From positions 1,562,370 through 1,626,369 of the forward strand of contig NHBH01000001.1 of assembly GCA_002168225.1 (NCBI GenBank): a stretch of DNA of 64,000 bases, written 5' to 3'. Positions 16,593 to 27,000 of this stretch are shown in pieces. Each line of letters opens with the position of its first letter. Position 1 is the first letter of the stretch. The position numbers and the translations under genes were made by a program. The notes under the pieces are model-generated. The model searched no databases and was not told the DNA's origin. It saw only the letters and a list, made by a program, of their open reading frames with translations. This DNA is from Micavibrio sp. TMED2 (GTDB lineage Bacteria > Pseudomonadota > Alphaproteobacteria > TMED2).

Positions 16593-16943
16593 ATGATGGA
16601 AGATATCAGATCAGCAGGGCAGGAGGACGATAACGACAATGACGGTGGTACCGGTACCGGCGTCGTCGTTAAGCCGAAGGTCCAGACAAAAAAGCCATCG
16701 CTCTATCGCGTACTCATGCTGAACGACGACTACACACCGATGGAATTTGTGGTCCACGTTCTGGAACGTTTTTTCAACAAGACCCGCGAGGAATCAACAC
16801 GCATCATGCTGCATGTGCATAAGCGTGGGGTCGGGGTTTGTGGCGTTTTCACCTATGAAATCGCCGAGACCAAGGTTCAGCAAGTTATGGACTTCGCCCG
16901 GCAGCATCAGCATCCGCTGCAATGTACGCTGGAGAAGGAATGA
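16593..16943 (+). CDS. clpS: ATP-dependent Clp protease adaptor ClpS
   Basis: A 116-aa ClpS, which delivers N-end-rule substrates to ClpAP. After an acidic Asp/Gly-rich N-terminus, the core reads [23 protein letters not shown] (about 33-55). NDDYTPM contains the residues of the N-degron pocket. [19 protein letters not shown] (about 75-93) is the ClpA-binding region. clpA begins 27 bp downstream, the standard arrangement. The window also holds bpt, which attaches leucine to proteins to create ClpS substrates. The leader before the ATG can fold back over the ribosome site. Confidence 0.95.
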   Translation: MMEDIRSAGQEDDNDNDGGTGTGVVVKPKVQTKKPSLYRVLMLNDDYTPMEFVVHVLERFFNKTREESTRIMLHVHKRGVGVCGVFTYEIAETKVQQVMDFARQHQHPLQCTLEKE

Positions 16944-16970
16944 TCGCCGCAACGAAAGGATGGCCACTGG

Positions 16971-19337
16971 ATGTTATCGCGTAATTTAGAACAGACGCTA
17001 CATCGGGCACTCGGGTTCGCGAATGAGCGCAGTCATGAATATGCGACGCTTGAGCATTTGCTCCTGTCCCTGACAGATGATCAGGACGCCGTTGCGGTTA
17101 TGCGCGCCTGCAATGTCGATCTCGACAAAATCCGCGGCGAGGTTGTCGATTATCTGGACAATGAATTGTCCAACCTCGTGGTCTCGACGCCTGAGGATGC
17201 AAAACCCACCGCCGGTTTCCAGCGTGTGCTGCAGCGGGCAGCCATTCATGTCCAGTCTTCCGGCCGGGAAGAGGTAACCGGTGCCAATGTGCTGGTCGCC
17301 CTGTTCTCCGAACGGGAGAGCCATGCAGTCTACTTCCTGCAGGAACAGGACATGACCCGTTTCGATGCGGTCAATTATATCTCGCACGGTATCGCCAAGG
17401 TGCCGGGCAAGGGCGATGCCAAGCGCAGCGCGCCAAGCGGTGCCGATGAGGAAGCTACCGGCGAGAAGGTGGTCAAGAAGGGCCGCGAGGCGCTTGATGC
17501 CTATTGCGTCAACCTCAACGAGAAGGCCGCGAGCGGCAAGATCGATCCGCTGATCGGTCGTGAGCATGAGGTCGAGCGTACGATCCAGATCCTGTGCCGT
17601 CGCTCCAAGAACAACCCGCTTTATGTCGGTGATCCCGGCGTGGGTAAAACCGCCATTGCGGAAGGTCTCGCCCGGCGTATCGTCAAGGGCGATGTGCCCG
17701 AGGTGCTGCGTGAAGCCACCATCTTCTCGCTCGATATGGGCGCGTTGCTTGCCGGTACCCGGTATCGCGGTGACTTCGAGGAACGCCTGAAATCGGTTGT
17801 CTCCGAACTGGAACAGATTGATCAGGCCGTGCTGTTCATCGATGAGATTCATACGGTGATCGGTGCCGGTGCCACCTCCGGTGGGGCCATGGATGCGTCG
17901 AACCTGCTGAAGCCGGCATTGGCCAGCGGTGAATTGCGCTGCATCGGGTCTACCACCTACAAGGAATACCGCAATCACTTCGAGAAGGATCGGGCGCTGG
18001 TACGCCGGTTCCAAAAGATCGATGTGAAGGAACCATCGCTGGAAGATGCGGTGAAAATCCTCATGGGCCTCAAGCCCTATTACGAGGAGCATCACGGTGT
18101 AAAATACACTGCCGATGCGATCCGTACTGCGGTTGACCTGTCGGCCCGCTATATCGGTGACCGCAAGCTGCCGGACAAGGCGATTGACGTGATCGATGAG
18201 GTCGGGGCAGCGCAGATGCTGGTACCGCCGAGCAAGCGCAAGAAGCAGATTTCCGTCAAGGATATCGAGGCTGTTGTCGCACAGATCGCGCGTATCCCGC
18301 CGAAGAGCGTCAGCCGCGATGACAAGGAAGTGCTGAAGTCGCTTGAGAAGAACCTCAAGACCATGGTCTTCGGTCAGGACAGTGCCATCGAGGCGCTGAC
18401 CAGTGCGATCAAGCTCGCCCGTGCGGGCCTGCGCGATCCCGAGAAGCCGATCGGCAACTACCTGTTCTCCGGTCCGACCGGTGTCGGTAAAACCGAGGTC
18501 GCCAAGCAACTGGCGATGAATCTCGGCATCGAACTGACCCGTTTCGACATGTCGGAATATATGGAGCGTCACAGCGTCTCCCGTCTGATCGGTGCGCCGC
18601 CGGGTTATGTCGGTTTCGATCAGGGCGGTATGCTTACCGATGCGGTTGATCAGAACCCGCATTGCGTGTTGCTGCTCGACGAGATCGAGAAGGCGCATCC
18701 GGATCTGTACAACATCATGCTGCAGATCATGGATTACGGGAAGCTGACCGACCATAACGGCAAGACAGTGGATTTCCGCAATGTCATCATCATCATGACG
18801 ACGAATGCGGGCGCTGCCGAACAGGCCAAACCGGCAATAGGCTTCGGGTCATCTGTGCGTACCGGCGAGGATATGGAAGCGATCAACCGGATGTTTACGC
18901 CGGAGTTCCGCAACCGTCTCGACGCCATTATCCCGTTCGCCGCACTGGCGGAAGACACCATCGACAAAGTGGTCGAGAAGTTCGTCATCCAGCTGGAGGC
19001 GCAACTGGCCGATCGCGGTGTGACCATCGAGCTGTCCAACCCGGCTCGCGGCTGGATTGCCAAGAAGGGCTATGATCCGGTCATGGGCGCACGGCCTCTG
19101 GGACGGGTCATTCAGGACGAGCTCAAAAAGCCATTGGCCGAGGAGCTGCTGTTCGGTGATCTGACCAAGGGTGGTATCGTTCATGTGGATCTGAAGGACG
19201 ACAAGCTGGTGTTCAGCTTCGAGGAAGTCAAATCCGCGGCCAGCAGTTCGAGCAAGAAGACAACTAAAAAGCGCACGACCAAGAAGAAGTCATCGCCGAA
19301 ATCCGGTGACGGCAAGCCGCTTGAGGAAATCTCTTAA
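16971..19337 (+). CDS. clpA: ATP-dependent Clp protease ATP-binding subunit ClpA
   Basis: A 788-aa ClpA unfoldase. The N-terminal repeat domain (about 1-145) opens with [20 protein letters not shown] and contains EHLLLSL. AAA+ domain 1 has Walker A GDPGVGKT near 220 and Walker B LFIDEIH near 285. AAA+ domain 2 has GPTGVGKTE near 500 and [10 protein letters not shown] near 565. The substrate pore loop [12 protein letters not shown] is present near 262. The last ~40 residues are Ser/Lys-rich ([17 protein letters not shown]), longer and more basic than usual. No ClpB-type middle coiled coil is present, which fits ClpA. It acts with ClpP, not in this window, and lies 27 bp after clpS. A perfect terminator follows. 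Confidence 0.96.
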   Translation: MLSRNLEQTLHRALGFANERSHEYATLEHLLLSLTDDQDAVAVMRACNVDLDKIRGEVVDYLDNELSNLVVSTPEDAKPTAGFQRVLQRAAIHVQSSGREEVTGANVLVALFSERESHAVYFLQEQDMTRFDAVNYISHGIAKVPGKGDAKRSAPSGADEEATGEKVVKKGREALDAYCVNLNEKAASGKIDPLIGREHEVERTIQILCRRSKNNPLYVGDPGVGKTAIAEGLARRIVKGDVPEVLREATIFSLDMGALLAGTRYRGDFEERLKSVVSELEQIDQAVLFIDEIHTVIGAGATSGGAMDASNLLKPALASGELRCIGSTTYKEYRNHFEKDRALVRRFQKIDVKEPSLEDAVKILMGLKPYYEEHHGVKYTADAIRTAVDLSARYIGDRKLPDKAIDVIDEVGAAQMLVPPSKRKKQISVKDIEAVVAQIARIPPKSVSRDDKEVLKSLEKNLKTMVFGQDSAIEALTSAIKLARAGLRDPEKPIGNYLFSGPTGVGKTEVAKQLAMNLGIELTRFDMSEYMERHSVSRLIGAPPGYVGFDQGGMLTDAVDQNPHCVLLLDEIEKAHPDLYNIMLQIMDYGKLTDHNGKTVDFRNVIIIMTTNAGAAEQAKPAIGFGSSVRTGEDMEAINRMFTPEFRNRLDAIIPFAALAEDTIDKVVEKFVIQLEAQLADRGVTIELSNPARGWIAKKGYDPVMGARPLGRVIQDELKKPLAEELLFGDLTKGGIVHVDLKDDKLVFSFEEVKSAASSSSKKTTKKRTTKKKSSPKSGDGKPLEEIS

Positions 19338-19364
19338 CCTTTAGCCATCAAAGGCAGTATCAGA

Positions 19365-19395
19365 AGACCGGCAGATATTTCTGCCGGTCTTTTTG
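19365..19395 (+). terminator. clpA terminator
   Basis: A perfect 11-bp stem AGACCGGCAGA/TCTGCCGGTCT with loop TATT is followed by TTTTTG, 27 bp past the clpA stop. This closes the clpS-clpA operon. Confidence 0.95.
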
Positions 19396-19415
19396 TCTTC
19401 AGAGGTCTGGTGATC

Positions 19416-20540
19416 ATGACGGATCAGACAACAGCGCTGTTGGCTGGTGTGCGGGTACTGGATTTGAGCCAGTATCTACCCGGTCCCTATGCCACCCAGT
19501 TGCTCGCCGATATGGGGGCAGAGGTGGTGAAGGTCGAGCCACCCGCCGGTGATCCCATGCGGTTTCTGGATCAACCGGCAGACAGCGATAAGGTCAGTCC
19601 GGTCTATCGGGCGATCAATGCCGGCAAGGCCGTCATCAATCTCAATCTGAAAGAAGAAGCAGACCGGGCGGTTCTGCGCGACCTTGTGGCACGCGCCGAT
19701 ATCCTGCTGGAGAGTTTCCGGCCCGGTGTGATGGCCCGGCTCGGCTTCTCGCCTGACGAACTGCGGGGCATGAATAGCCGGCTGGTGCATGTGGCTTTGT
19801 CCGGTTGGGGGCAGACGGGCCCCTATGCCTTGCGTGCCGGGCATGACATCAACTATCTGGCGCTTGCCGGTGGGCTGGCCGCGACCGGTACGGCTGACGA
19901 ACCGGTAGCACCGTTCCCGCCGACCGGCGATATGGCGAGCGGTATGATGGCGGCGCTGTCAGCGCTCGGCGGGTTGTTGCGCGCACGGGCGACGGGTGAG
20001 GGCTGCTTCCTCGATGTGAGCATCATGGAGACGGCGTTGTCGTGGCAGTCATTCGGTCTGGCGGCTGCCGCAGGTGGTGCGCCGATCCAGAGGGGCCAGT
20101 CGCTGCTCAGCGGTGGTGCGGCCTGTTATCACCTGTACCGTACTGCCGATGACCGCTGGCTCAGTGTCGGCGCGATCGAGGCAAAGTTCTGGCAGCTGTT
20201 CTGCGATACGTTGCAGCATCCCGAATGGGCGGCGCGTCAGCATGAACAGCCGATGCCGCAAACCGGGCTGATCGGGGATGTGCAGGCGGTCATTGCCGAA
20301 CAGTCGCTCGACCATTGGTGCGATGTGTTCCGTAATGTAGATTGCTGTGTCGAGCCGGTTCTCGACTGGCATGAGATTGCGCATCACGAGCATATCGCGG
20401 CGCGCGGCCAGATTGATGTATCCGCCGATATCCCGGCTGCCCTGATCGGCTTACGGATTGATGGCAATGCACCCGGTCCGCGCCGACCGGTCCGGTCGTT
20501 GGGCGCGCCTGCTGTGCTGGCGGCATGGCAAGGGGATTGA
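19416..20540 (+). CDS. CaiB/BaiF-family CoA transferase
   Basis: A 374-aa class III CoA transferase or alpha-methylacyl-CoA racemase relative. ATG 19416 has AGAGG ten bases upstream; GTG 19410 would be too close. Family motifs are VLDLSQYLPGPYATQLLADMGAEVVKVE at the N-terminus, a conserved Asp in GHDINYLALAGGLAATG (~150), and GDMASGMMAALSALG. GPYATQLL and VEPPAGDP fit the CoA-binding site. The substrate cannot be told: carnitine, formyl, 2-hydroxyacyl or methylacyl CoA esters are all possible. The length fits racemase-type members. The GH3 gene starts one base after the stop, so the two share a transcript although their functions look unrelated. Confidence 0.88.
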   Translation: MTDQTTALLAGVRVLDLSQYLPGPYATQLLADMGAEVVKVEPPAGDPMRFLDQPADSDKVSPVYRAINAGKAVINLNLKEEADRAVLRDLVARADILLESFRPGVMARLGFSPDELRGMNSRLVHVALSGWGQTGPYALRAGHDINYLALAGGLAATGTADEPVAPFPPTGDMASGMMAALSALGGLLRARATGEGCFLDVSIMETALSWQSFGLAAAAGGAPIQRGQSLLSGGAACYHLYRTADDRWLSVGAIEAKFWQLFCDTLQHPEWAARQHEQPMPQTGLIGDVQAVIAEQSLDHWCDVFRNVDCCVEPVLDWHEIAHHEHIAARGQIDVSADIPAALIGLRIDGNAPGPRRPVRSLGAPAVLAAWQGD

Positions 20541-20541
20541 G

Positions 20542-21579
20542 ATGCGGCGGCAGTTGTTGAAGGCAGGGGAGAAGGCGCTTGCCGGACTGTTTCTTCTGAC
20601 AGTCGGTATCGCCGCCGCCTGGTTTTTGCGGGTCGACAGGGGCGCTCATGAATATCGTGCGCTGGTCCGCAGCATCATCGCGACCGATGCCGAGATATGG
20701 GATAATCGTGAGCAACCCTATGGCGGTTATGTGCTCTATCAGCGGCATTTCGAGTCCGACCCCGATTATGCCTGTACGCTCCGACAGCAGGCACCGAATG
20801 CACTGTTCATGACTGATCAGGAAGGTGGCTCGGTGGTTCGCCTGCATGATCCGGCAGAGGCGGTACCGGTAGCGCCTGCCGATGCTGTTGCGCTTGGCTT
20901 CGATGGATACCGCGCGGCCAGCATTGAGGTCGCGAGCCAGCTTCGGCAGCACTGTATCGATATCAATCTGGCACCGGTGATGGAACCGGCCACCGGCGAT
21001 GTGATGCGCAGCGCCTCGACGGATATGGTGACGGCGGCTGAATATGCGACTGTGTTTGCCGATGCGATGCGGGCAGGCGGGGTTGTTCCCGTCTTCAAAC
21101 ATTTCCCCGGCTCAACCGGAGCCGCCCGCCGTCTGGATACCCATCCGGCCCTGATCTCCGGTGCGGAACCGATCCAGTATATCGAGACCTATGACGGACA
21201 GTTGCGGGATATCGCGCTGCATTATGGTCTCCTCTCTGCCGATGATATCGTCATGATCAGCAATAACCTCTATGACGGCTATGGCGATGGTCCGGCTGTG
21301 TTCAACACGCTGTTCTACGACTGGCTGCGTCAGGATATCGGCTTCAGGGGGCTTATCATCACCGACGACCTCGACGAGGTGCAGCTGCGCTATGATGATG
21401 TGCTGGTTGCCGCCAGAGAGGCAGATATGCTGATGGCCGTGCGTACGGCCCAGCGCGACAGGCTGGAGGCCATGTTGCTGAAGGCGATTGATATCGGCGA
21501 TCTCGATCCCGAGATGCTGAAGCGCAAGGCCGCACGCTGGCAGGCATTGGTCAAGCGCCGGGCTGCCACGGCAAACTAA
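20542..21579 (+). CDS. Membrane-anchored glycoside hydrolase family 3 protein (NagZ-like)
   Basis: A 345-aa protein with one N-terminal membrane segment (KALAGLFLLTVGIAAAWFL, about 9-27), so probably anchored with its domain outside the cytoplasm. The domain is GH3: LFMTDQEGGSVVRL near 93, KHFPGSTGAARRLDTH near 190 and GLIITDDLDE near 270. In NagZ, which cleaves N-acetylglucosamine from muropeptides, the equivalent loop ends in Asp-Ser-His, the acid/base dyad; here Asp-Thr-His keeps it. The nucleophile is in TDDL. The loop is otherwise divergent (usual KHFPGHGD) and the anchor is atypical for cytoplasmic NagZ, so the substrate may differ. ATG 20542 follows AGGGG. It converges on the next gene with a 4-bp overlap. 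Confidence 0.82.
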   Translation: MRRQLLKAGEKALAGLFLLTVGIAAAWFLRVDRGAHEYRALVRSIIATDAEIWDNREQPYGGYVLYQRHFESDPDYACTLRQQAPNALFMTDQEGGSVVRLHDPAEAVPVAPADAVALGFDGYRAASIEVASQLRQHCIDINLAPVMEPATGDVMRSASTDMVTAAEYATVFADAMRAGGVVPVFKHFPGSTGAARRLDTHPALISGAEPIQYIETYDGQLRDIALHYGLLSADDIVMISNNLYDGYGDGPAVFNTLFYDWLRQDIGFRGLIITDDLDEVQLRYDDVLVAAREADMLMAVRTAQRDRLEAMLLKAIDIGDLDPEMLKRKAARWQALVKRRAATAN

Positions 21580-22790
21580 CCGGTATCGCCGCTTTGTTTG
21601 AACGGGCTTTCCTGTTTCAGGGCGGCGATCTGGTGATCGATGGCGGCGCGTTCCTGACTGAGGAACTCCGAAACCGCGGTGCGGAAACCGGGATGAAAAA
21701 TGAAATGTGAGGAATAGGTCTTGGTCGGCAGATAGCCGCGCTGGATTTTATGCTCGCCCTGCGCCCCGGCCTCGACGGTTTTCAAGCCATGCTCAATGGC
21801 GTGGTCGATGGCCTGATAGTAGCAGGCCTCGAAATGCAGGAACTTGTACTGGTCGAGACAGCCCCAGTTGCGCCCATAGAGCGTATCGCTGCCAATCATG
21901 TTGAAGGCACCAGCAATGATCTCGCCGTCATCCTCGGCTGTAACCAGCAGGATGCGGTCGGCCATGGTCTCATGGATGCGGTGGAAGAAGTCGCGGGTCA
22001 GATAGGCGCTGCCCCATTTGCGGTCACTGGTGTTGAGGTAGAACTGGAAAAACCGGTCCCAGTGTTCCGGCTTGAGATCATCACCGGTCAGGCGGCGCAT
22101 GGTCAGGCCGCTGGTTTCAACCTGTGCCCGTTCCTTGCGGATTGCCTTGCGTTTGCGGGAGGTGAGGGCGGCCAGAAAATCATCGAAGCTGTCATAGCCG
22201 TCATTCTGCCAGTGATACTGGCAGCCGGTACGCGACAGCCATCCGGCATCCTGCAGGGCTTTCCATTCCGTTCTGGTGTTAAAGATCACATGGATGCTGG
22301 ACAGGTCATAGCGCTCGGCCACCTGTTCGATGCCGCGCGCCATCAGGTAATAGCAATGCGTCGGATCGGCATCGGGATGCAACAGCAGGCGTGGGCCGGT
22401 CGCGGGTGCAAACGGTACCCCGCCGAGCAGCTTGGGATAATAGTTGCCACCGGCGCTCTCGAAGGCATGGGCCCAGCCATGGTCGAAGACATATTCGCCA
22501 TAGGAATGGTTCTTGATATAGAGCGGCGCCACGCCGAGCACCTGATCGGTTGACTGCCGCCGCAGCATGATATGGCTGCCGAGCCAGCCGGTTTCCGGCG
22601 TTGCGGAGCCGCTCGCCTCAAGCGCATGAAGGAAGTCGTAGCAGACAAACGGATTGTCGGTTCCGGCACAGGCATCCCAGACTTCACGATCAATGTCATC
22701 GAGGCTGTGGACGGCCTCGATGATCAGATCATTGGTTTCCGGCGGTGCGGAATCGAGTGGGGTATCACTGCTGTCAGGCATGAAATTCAT
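21576..22790 (-). CDS. GNAT/FemAB-like protein (DUF482, peptidogalycan-type)
   Basis: A 404-aa protein of the DUF482 group of GNAT-fold, FemAB-related acyltransferases, common in proteobacteria and of unproved function. Marks are NPFVCYDFLHALEASGSA (~45-62), the Tyr/His-rich YGEYVFDHGWAHAFESAGGNYYPKL (~95-119) and the C-terminal FHFEACYYQAIDHAIEHGL then GAQGEHKIQRGYLPTKTYSSH (~330-370). FemAB proteins add amino acids to peptidoglycan or lipids from aminoacyl-tRNA; activity here is inferred only. The start is taken at ATG 22790; 22781 is as likely. It follows ridA on the same strand after 108 bp. Confidence 0.78.
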   Translation of the reverse strand: MNFMPDSSDTPLDSAPPETNDLIIEAVHSLDDIDREVWDACAGTDNPFVCYDFLHALEASGSATPETGWLGSHIMLRRQSTDQVLGVAPLYIKNHSYGEYVFDHGWAHAFESAGGNYYPKLLGGVPFAPATGPRLLLHPDADPTHCYYLMARGIEQVAERYDLSSIHVIFNTRTEWKALQDAGWLSRTGCQYHWQNDGYDSFDDFLAALTSRKRKAIRKERAQVETSGLTMRRLTGDDLKPEHWDRFFQFYLNTSDRKWGSAYLTRDFFHRIHETMADRILLVTAEDDGEIIAGAFNMIGSDTLYGRNWGCLDQYKFLHFEACYYQAIDHAIEHGLKTVEAGAQGEHKIQRGYLPTKTYSSHFIFHPGFRTAVSEFLSQERAAIDHQIAALKQESPFKQSGDTG

Positions 22791-22898
22791 GATGTGCTGG
22801 GTGCGGACATACAATCATGTCGGCCATCCGCGCCCCAATGCAAGGGGACAAATGGCCCGGCACATCAAACAACAGTGAGATCAAGAGGGCGGGGCGGC

Positions 22899-23360
22899 TC
22901 AGGATTTGAGCGCAATGATTGCTTCAATCTCGACGCTGGCATTGAGCGGCAGATTGGCAATGCCAACAGCCGACCGGCTGTGACGGCCCGCATCGCCCAA
23001 TACCTCAACCAGCAGATCGGATGCGCCATTGGTCACCAGGTGGTGTTCGGCGAAATCGGCGGTGGAGTTGACGAAGCTGGTCAGTTTGACCAGACGGTCG
23101 AATTTCGACCAGTCGCCATCAAGCGCGCGGTTGGTCTGGGCCAGAATGTTGAGGGCGCAATGGCGGGCGGCTTCCTGACCCTGTTCAACGCTGACCTCAT
23201 CGCCGAGCTTGCCGGTCTGTACCAGTTTGCCCTCGGCCAGTGGCAGTTGGCCGGAGATGAACAGCAGGCCGTTCTGGATAACGGATGGAACATAATTGGC
23301 GGCTGGGGCGGCGGCTTCGGGAAGTTTTAGTCCCAGCTTTGTAAGATTATTCTCAATCAT
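22899..23360 (-). CDS. RidA family reactive-intermediate deaminase
   Basis: A 153-aa member of the RidA/YjgF/UK114 family, which hydrolyses reactive enamine/imine intermediates released by PLP enzymes. Sequence marks are GLLFISGQLPLAEG (~32-45), QTGKLGDEVSVEQGQEAARHCALNIL (~48-73) and the C-terminal RHSRSAVGIANLPLNASVEIEAI. The Arg of HSRSAVG matches the Arg that binds the carboxylate in active RidA. It is longer than the ~130 aa of classical RidA and resembles the subgroup with the ARHCALNILA segment. Threonine ammonia-lyase, a major source of such enamines, is also in the window but 27 kb away. Confidence 0.9.
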   Translation of the reverse strand: MIENNLTKLGLKLPEAAAPAANYVPSVIQNGLLFISGQLPLAEGKLVQTGKLGDEVSVEQGQEAARHCALNILAQTNRALDGDWSKFDRLVKLTSFVNSTADFAEHHLVTNGASDLLVEVLGDAGRHSRSAVGIANLPLNASVEIEAIIALKS

Positions 23361-23460
23361 TGATTGGTGCTTTCAACGCGGCGTGATGGGTTGCGATGGA
23401 TACTAAAATGCAGGGCGGTGATCGGCCTGTTCAGACGCAGCCATGGAAGGCGTAAATACC

Positions 23461-24114
23461 ATGATCCGTCAATCCCCCAGCGCAGTCTTGCGTTCAAAAT
23501 CTCCTGAACTTGCCGATGCCGTCGAGGCGATTGAGGCCCGCGGTCTGATCGCCGGGCAGGAAGTCGCCGTGCGCGGTTATTCGGCAGCAGACAAGGATCT
23601 GCACATCATCCAGTTGAGCATCGGCAACGGCAAACGCGGTTTCGATTTCAACATGCAGTTCAATCCCGATGGCGGGCTGATCGTCACCCACTCCTCCCGT
23701 GAGGGCGTGCGGGATGCAAAACCGGCGGTGGTCATGGAGCTGGGGCTTGATCCCAAGGTAAGAAAAGCCGCGCAAAGCATTGCGGAATCCAATGCCCAGC
23801 TTGCCGGTACCATGATTGATATGGCGACGCTGCCAGCACGGATAGGTCTCGGTATAATGGGGGCTGCTTCAAATGATGAGCCGGTTGCGGCGGCGGATAA
23901 TGTCGTGCAGCTTTCGGCTTACAAGCGTCCGGCACGCAGACAGCAGGGTTTTGGCCGCACCAATGAGCGGACCATTTCAGGTCCGGTTGATTTCACCAAT
24001 CCCGCCGATGCGCTGACCAGCCTGCACAAATGGGCCGGTGAGTTCCTGCCGACTGCCATGAAAAAGCGTCAGCCGGAAGCGGCACCCGCTCCGGCCAAAC
24101 GCCCCGGCGCGTAA
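23461..24114 (+). CDS. Hypothetical protein
   Basis: A 217-aa protein I do not recognise. ATG 23461 has GGAAGG ten bases upstream; ATG 23443 has none. Residues ~1-110 look like a compact alpha/beta domain (QEVAVRGYSAADKDLHIIQLSIGNGKRG is its strongest segment). The rest is more open, ending in a Pro/Ala tail. No signal peptide or membrane helix is seen. It is divergent from ridA and ends seven bases before the convergent NrdJ-like gene, with no terminator between. Confidence 0.6.
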   Translation: MIRQSPSAVLRSKSPELADAVEAIEARGLIAGQEVAVRGYSAADKDLHIIQLSIGNGKRGFDFNMQFNPDGGLIVTHSSREGVRDAKPAVVMELGLDPKVRKAAQSIAESNAQLAGTMIDMATLPARIGLGIMGAASNDEPVAAADNVVQLSAYKRPARRQQGFGRTNERTISGPVDFTNPADALTSLHKWAGEFLPTAMKKRQPEAAPAPAKRPGA

Positions 24115-24120
24115 AACGTC

Positions 24121-26991
24121 TTAACCTAATGCCTCATCATAGCTGTGGCCCGCCTTTGAGCGCGTGCCACAGGTTCGGCATGTCGGCCCCATATCGGTCG
24201 GCATGACCGTCAGATTGCCGCAATGGGCGCATGGCTCGGCGAGATAGCCCATGGACATGGCCTTGGCCTGAGCATCGCTCTTGCCGATGGCCCCCTCATG
24301 CAGCCGTTCGCGGATATAGCCGCGTGATGTCAGACGATGCAGCAGGTCGGCGGCCAATGGTGCATCGGGCAGGTCGCCCTGGGCATCACCGGTGCCGAGG
24401 CTGTCATGGCGCACATCTTCCGGCCGGGCATGGGCGAGGTCGTCGCGCCCCAGATAGGAGATTGCCAGTTCCCGGAACAGATAATCGAGCACCGAGGTTG
24501 CCATCTTGACCGTCTCATTGCCCTCGACCGGTCCTGCCGGGTCAAAGCGGGTGAAGGTGAAGGCTTCGACAAATTCCTCCAGCGGCACGCCATATTGCAG
24601 GCCCATGGAGATGGCGACGGCAAAGTTGTTCATCAGCGAGCGGAAGGCGGCACCTTCCTTGTGCATGTCGATGAAGATTTCACCGAGGCTGCCATCCTCA
24701 TACTCACCGGTGCGCAGATAGACCTTGTGCCCCCCAACGGTTGCCTTCTGGGTATAGCCCTTGCGGCGTGCGGGCATTGATTTGCGGTTACGGGATTGCT
24801 CCACGCTTTCAGCAAGCGCAACGGCCTCCGGCTGCTCTTCGACCTCATCGTCCAGTTCGGCCAGCTGATAGGGCAGGCCCCATGGCTGGTCGCTCGGTCC
24901 GGCGGTGCGGAACAGCGACAGCTGTTTGCAGCCCCGACGCCATGCTTTCAGGATCAGGTCGCTTGTTGCTGCCAGTTCGGTATCGGTCGGCATGGCGACG
25001 GTCATGGCAATGCCGCCGGAGAGATATGGCTGGCAGGCGGCAATCATCTCGATCTGTGCCAGTGCCGATGGTTCCTCATCCGCCATATAGGCATAGGCGG
25101 CGGACAGGGCGGGCTGGAACACATCGGCGATCAGGTCGGCGCGGGTCGGCTCGCTGATACAGGTGGTGAACAGGTTGCGCTGACCGCATCCGGCGACAAT
25201 CGTGCTGGCATCGGTCCAGGCGGAGATGACAGCTTCGCCGAGGCCATCAATGACGCAATCATCGGCATTGAACGGGATCGGCTGGATACCGAGCGCGTCA
25301 TAGCCGCTCTCGGCCCCCTGTGCGGCGAGTGCACGGTTCTGCATAACCCGCAGCATGTCCGCATTGCCGGTTGATCCGGCAGGGCAGGTGCCAAGCTCCT
25401 GTGCCAGCTCGGCGGAACAGCCGGTGGCGATGGCTGATTGCAGAGCGATAAGGCCGGAGGTGGTGGCGCGCGCCTGATCGCTGTCATAGGGCAGGTGCAG
25501 TGCCTTCAGAACCGGACCGATCGGGCCGGTGCTGATGGCGACCGGGCGATAATCGCGGGCGTGGAGTGCGGCACTCTGACTGCGCCAGTGCTGCATGCTC
25601 AGGGTAATGTCGAGGCTGATCAAGGCGATCCGGCTGGCCTGTACATAACCGGCGAGATCGAAATCCGGGGCGGCATCGGCGTCGGCATTGGGGCTGAGGA
25701 ACATGGCGGGCACGATGCTGGCCATGGGCATTTCCACGCCCGGCACAAACTGTACTGCGCCATTGGCGGCATTGGTCATCTCCTCGGCGGGCACCGGTGA
25801 CCAGTCGCGGACACTGTCATTAAAGCTGGTTGCGGGCTGGCCCGAGGTCCATCCGGCCCAGCCGAGACCATCGAGCAGGCTTGCCGCCTCGGCCATGGCA
25901 CCGGTGGCGACAGCGTTGTCGTCACCGGCAGCCTCGGCCATCACTGCCTGTTCCAGCAGCTCATTGCTGAGACCAAGGGTCAGGCGGTCACGTTGCGCAT
26001 CGGACAACCCGCTGTTGCGGCTCGCCTGTTTGGCCCAGGCGGCGAGACGGTCACTGCGACCGCTGGCATGAAGCTGCAGGGCACGGGCGGTCAGGGTGTC
26101 AGGAACACCGGCCTGTCGGCAATCCATGATCGCCCGGGTAATGTCCGGATTGGCGACCAGTTCGGCAACCGGTGCTGGAGTGACTGCTTTCAGGGTTTTG
26201 GCGAAGGCATCAAGAGTGGTGTCGAGCAGTTGCGCCCCAACCAGCGTGCTGGCGGCCTGCCAGTCCGTGGCCGCTGCCTCTGCCAGTGCCGCCATGGCAG
26301 CGTCATGGTCTCCCGCAGCATCGATCCTGCGCTCGGTAACGGTTGCCGTGCCGCCGCCGAGGTCACTCAATCGCGGATATTCAAGCAGCGATTCGGTGTG
26401 CTCGACGCCCTGCTGGTCCTTGCTCAGGCAATAGCCGCCGAGGCCATCGGTATCATCGCCATTGATGCCATAGGCCCAGTGCAGGCCAGCTTCGGCCCAG
26501 ATATGCGGGCCTGGCACCATCCGGCGAGTGAGCAGCAGTTCGGCCAGTTCCGCGCGGAAATTCAGCGCCTGTTCCGCATCGTCGAAATAGCCCTGCCGCC
26601 ATCCGGCATAGGCGATGCCACCACTGATCCGGGCAATGACATCGAAGGCATTGTTCTCGAAGGTATAGCGCTGTTCCTTGGGCGCTGCCTTCAGCGCCTG
26701 CTTGTCGAGGCCGGAACGCCAGAGCGCTTCCGGCACATTGGTGGCTCCGATCTGGCGGGTGAAGCGGGGCAGGCGGCCCTTGTAACAGGCGATCTCGGCA
26801 AAGGCGCGGGCGGCATTATCGGACCAGTCGGCAGGTACGATCACATGATCGGGAGCCTGACCGCCGCTGGTTGTATCCTGATTGTCCCAGAGGCCGGGTG
26901 ACATGGAAACACGCCGCCGCGGGGCGGTACTGTACCGGTCGGTTTCCGACAGTTCGGGGTTGTTGCCAGTGAAATAGCGATGAACAAGCAT
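24121..26991 (-). CDS. NrdJ-like class II ribonucleotide reductase paralogue lacking catalytic residues
   Basis: A 956-aa protein homologous to NrdJ, the B12-dependent ribonucleotide reductase. The N-terminus (MLVHRYFTG) and [11 protein letters not shown] (~125) follow NrdJ. So do [32 protein letters not shown] and [15 protein letters not shown]. The NrdJ C-terminal region is intact (743 to end): [40 protein letters not shown] and two CxxC pairs at 921/924 and 938/941. The catalytic core is lost. Where NrdJ has NPCSEY, with the thiyl-radical Cys, this has VPGVEM. The redox Cys segment after EYPRLSD is gone. The TIAPTGT phosphate loop and ~150 residues after it are missing, so it is shorter than the ~1,200 aa of alphaproteobacterial NrdJ. 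The frame is unbroken. ATG 26991 is chosen by homology; NrdR-box-like sites lie just upstream. Confidence 0.85.
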   Translation of the reverse strand: MLVHRYFTGNNPELSETDRYSTAPRRRVSMSPGLWDNQDTTSGGQAPDHVIVPADWSDNAARAFAEIACYKGRLPRFTRQIGATNVPEALWRSGLDKQALKAAPKEQRYTFENNAFDVIARISGGIAYAGWRQGYFDDAEQALNFRAELAELLLTRRMVPGPHIWAEAGLHWAYGINGDDTDGLGGYCLSKDQQGVEHTESLLEYPRLSDLGGGTATVTERRIDAAGDHDAAMAALAEAAATDWQAASTLVGAQLLDTTLDAFAKTLKAVTPAPVAELVANPDITRAIMDCRQAGVPDTLTARALQLHASGRSDRLAAWAKQASRNSGLSDAQRDRLTLGLSNELLEQAVMAEAAGDDNAVATGAMAEAASLLDGLGWAGWTSGQPATSFNDSVRDWSPVPAEEMTNAANGAVQFVPGVEMPMASIVPAMFLSPNADADAAPDFDLAGYVQASRIALISLDITLSMQHWRSQSAALHARDYRPVAISTGPIGPVLKALHLPYDSDQARATTSGLIALQSAIATGCSAELAQELGTCPAGSTGNADMLRVMQNRALAAQGAESGYDALGIQPIPFNADDCVIDGLGEAVISAWTDASTIVAGCGQRNLFTTCISEPTRADLIADVFQPALSAAYAYMADEEPSALAQIEMIAACQPYLSGGIAMTVAMPTDTELAATSDLILKAWRRGCKQLSLFRTAGPSDQPWGLPYQLAELDDEVEEQPEAVALAESVEQSRNRKSMPARRKGYTQKATVGGHKVYLRTGEYEDGSLGEIFIDMHKEGAAFRSLMNNFAVAISMGLQYGVPLEEFVEAFTFTRFDPAGPVEGNETVKMATSVLDYLFRELAISYLGRDDLAHARPEDVRHDSLGTGDAQGDLPDAPLAADLLHRLTSRGYIRERLHEGAIGKSDAQAKAMSMGYLAEPCAHCGNLTVMPTDMGPTCRTCGTRSKAGHSYDEALG

Positions 26992-27000
26992 GATCGCGCC

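Noticed and set aside
16998-18755. 585-codon frame antisense to clpA
   Set aside because: Lies wholly within a conserved clpA reading frame; a typical shadow of high third-position GC.
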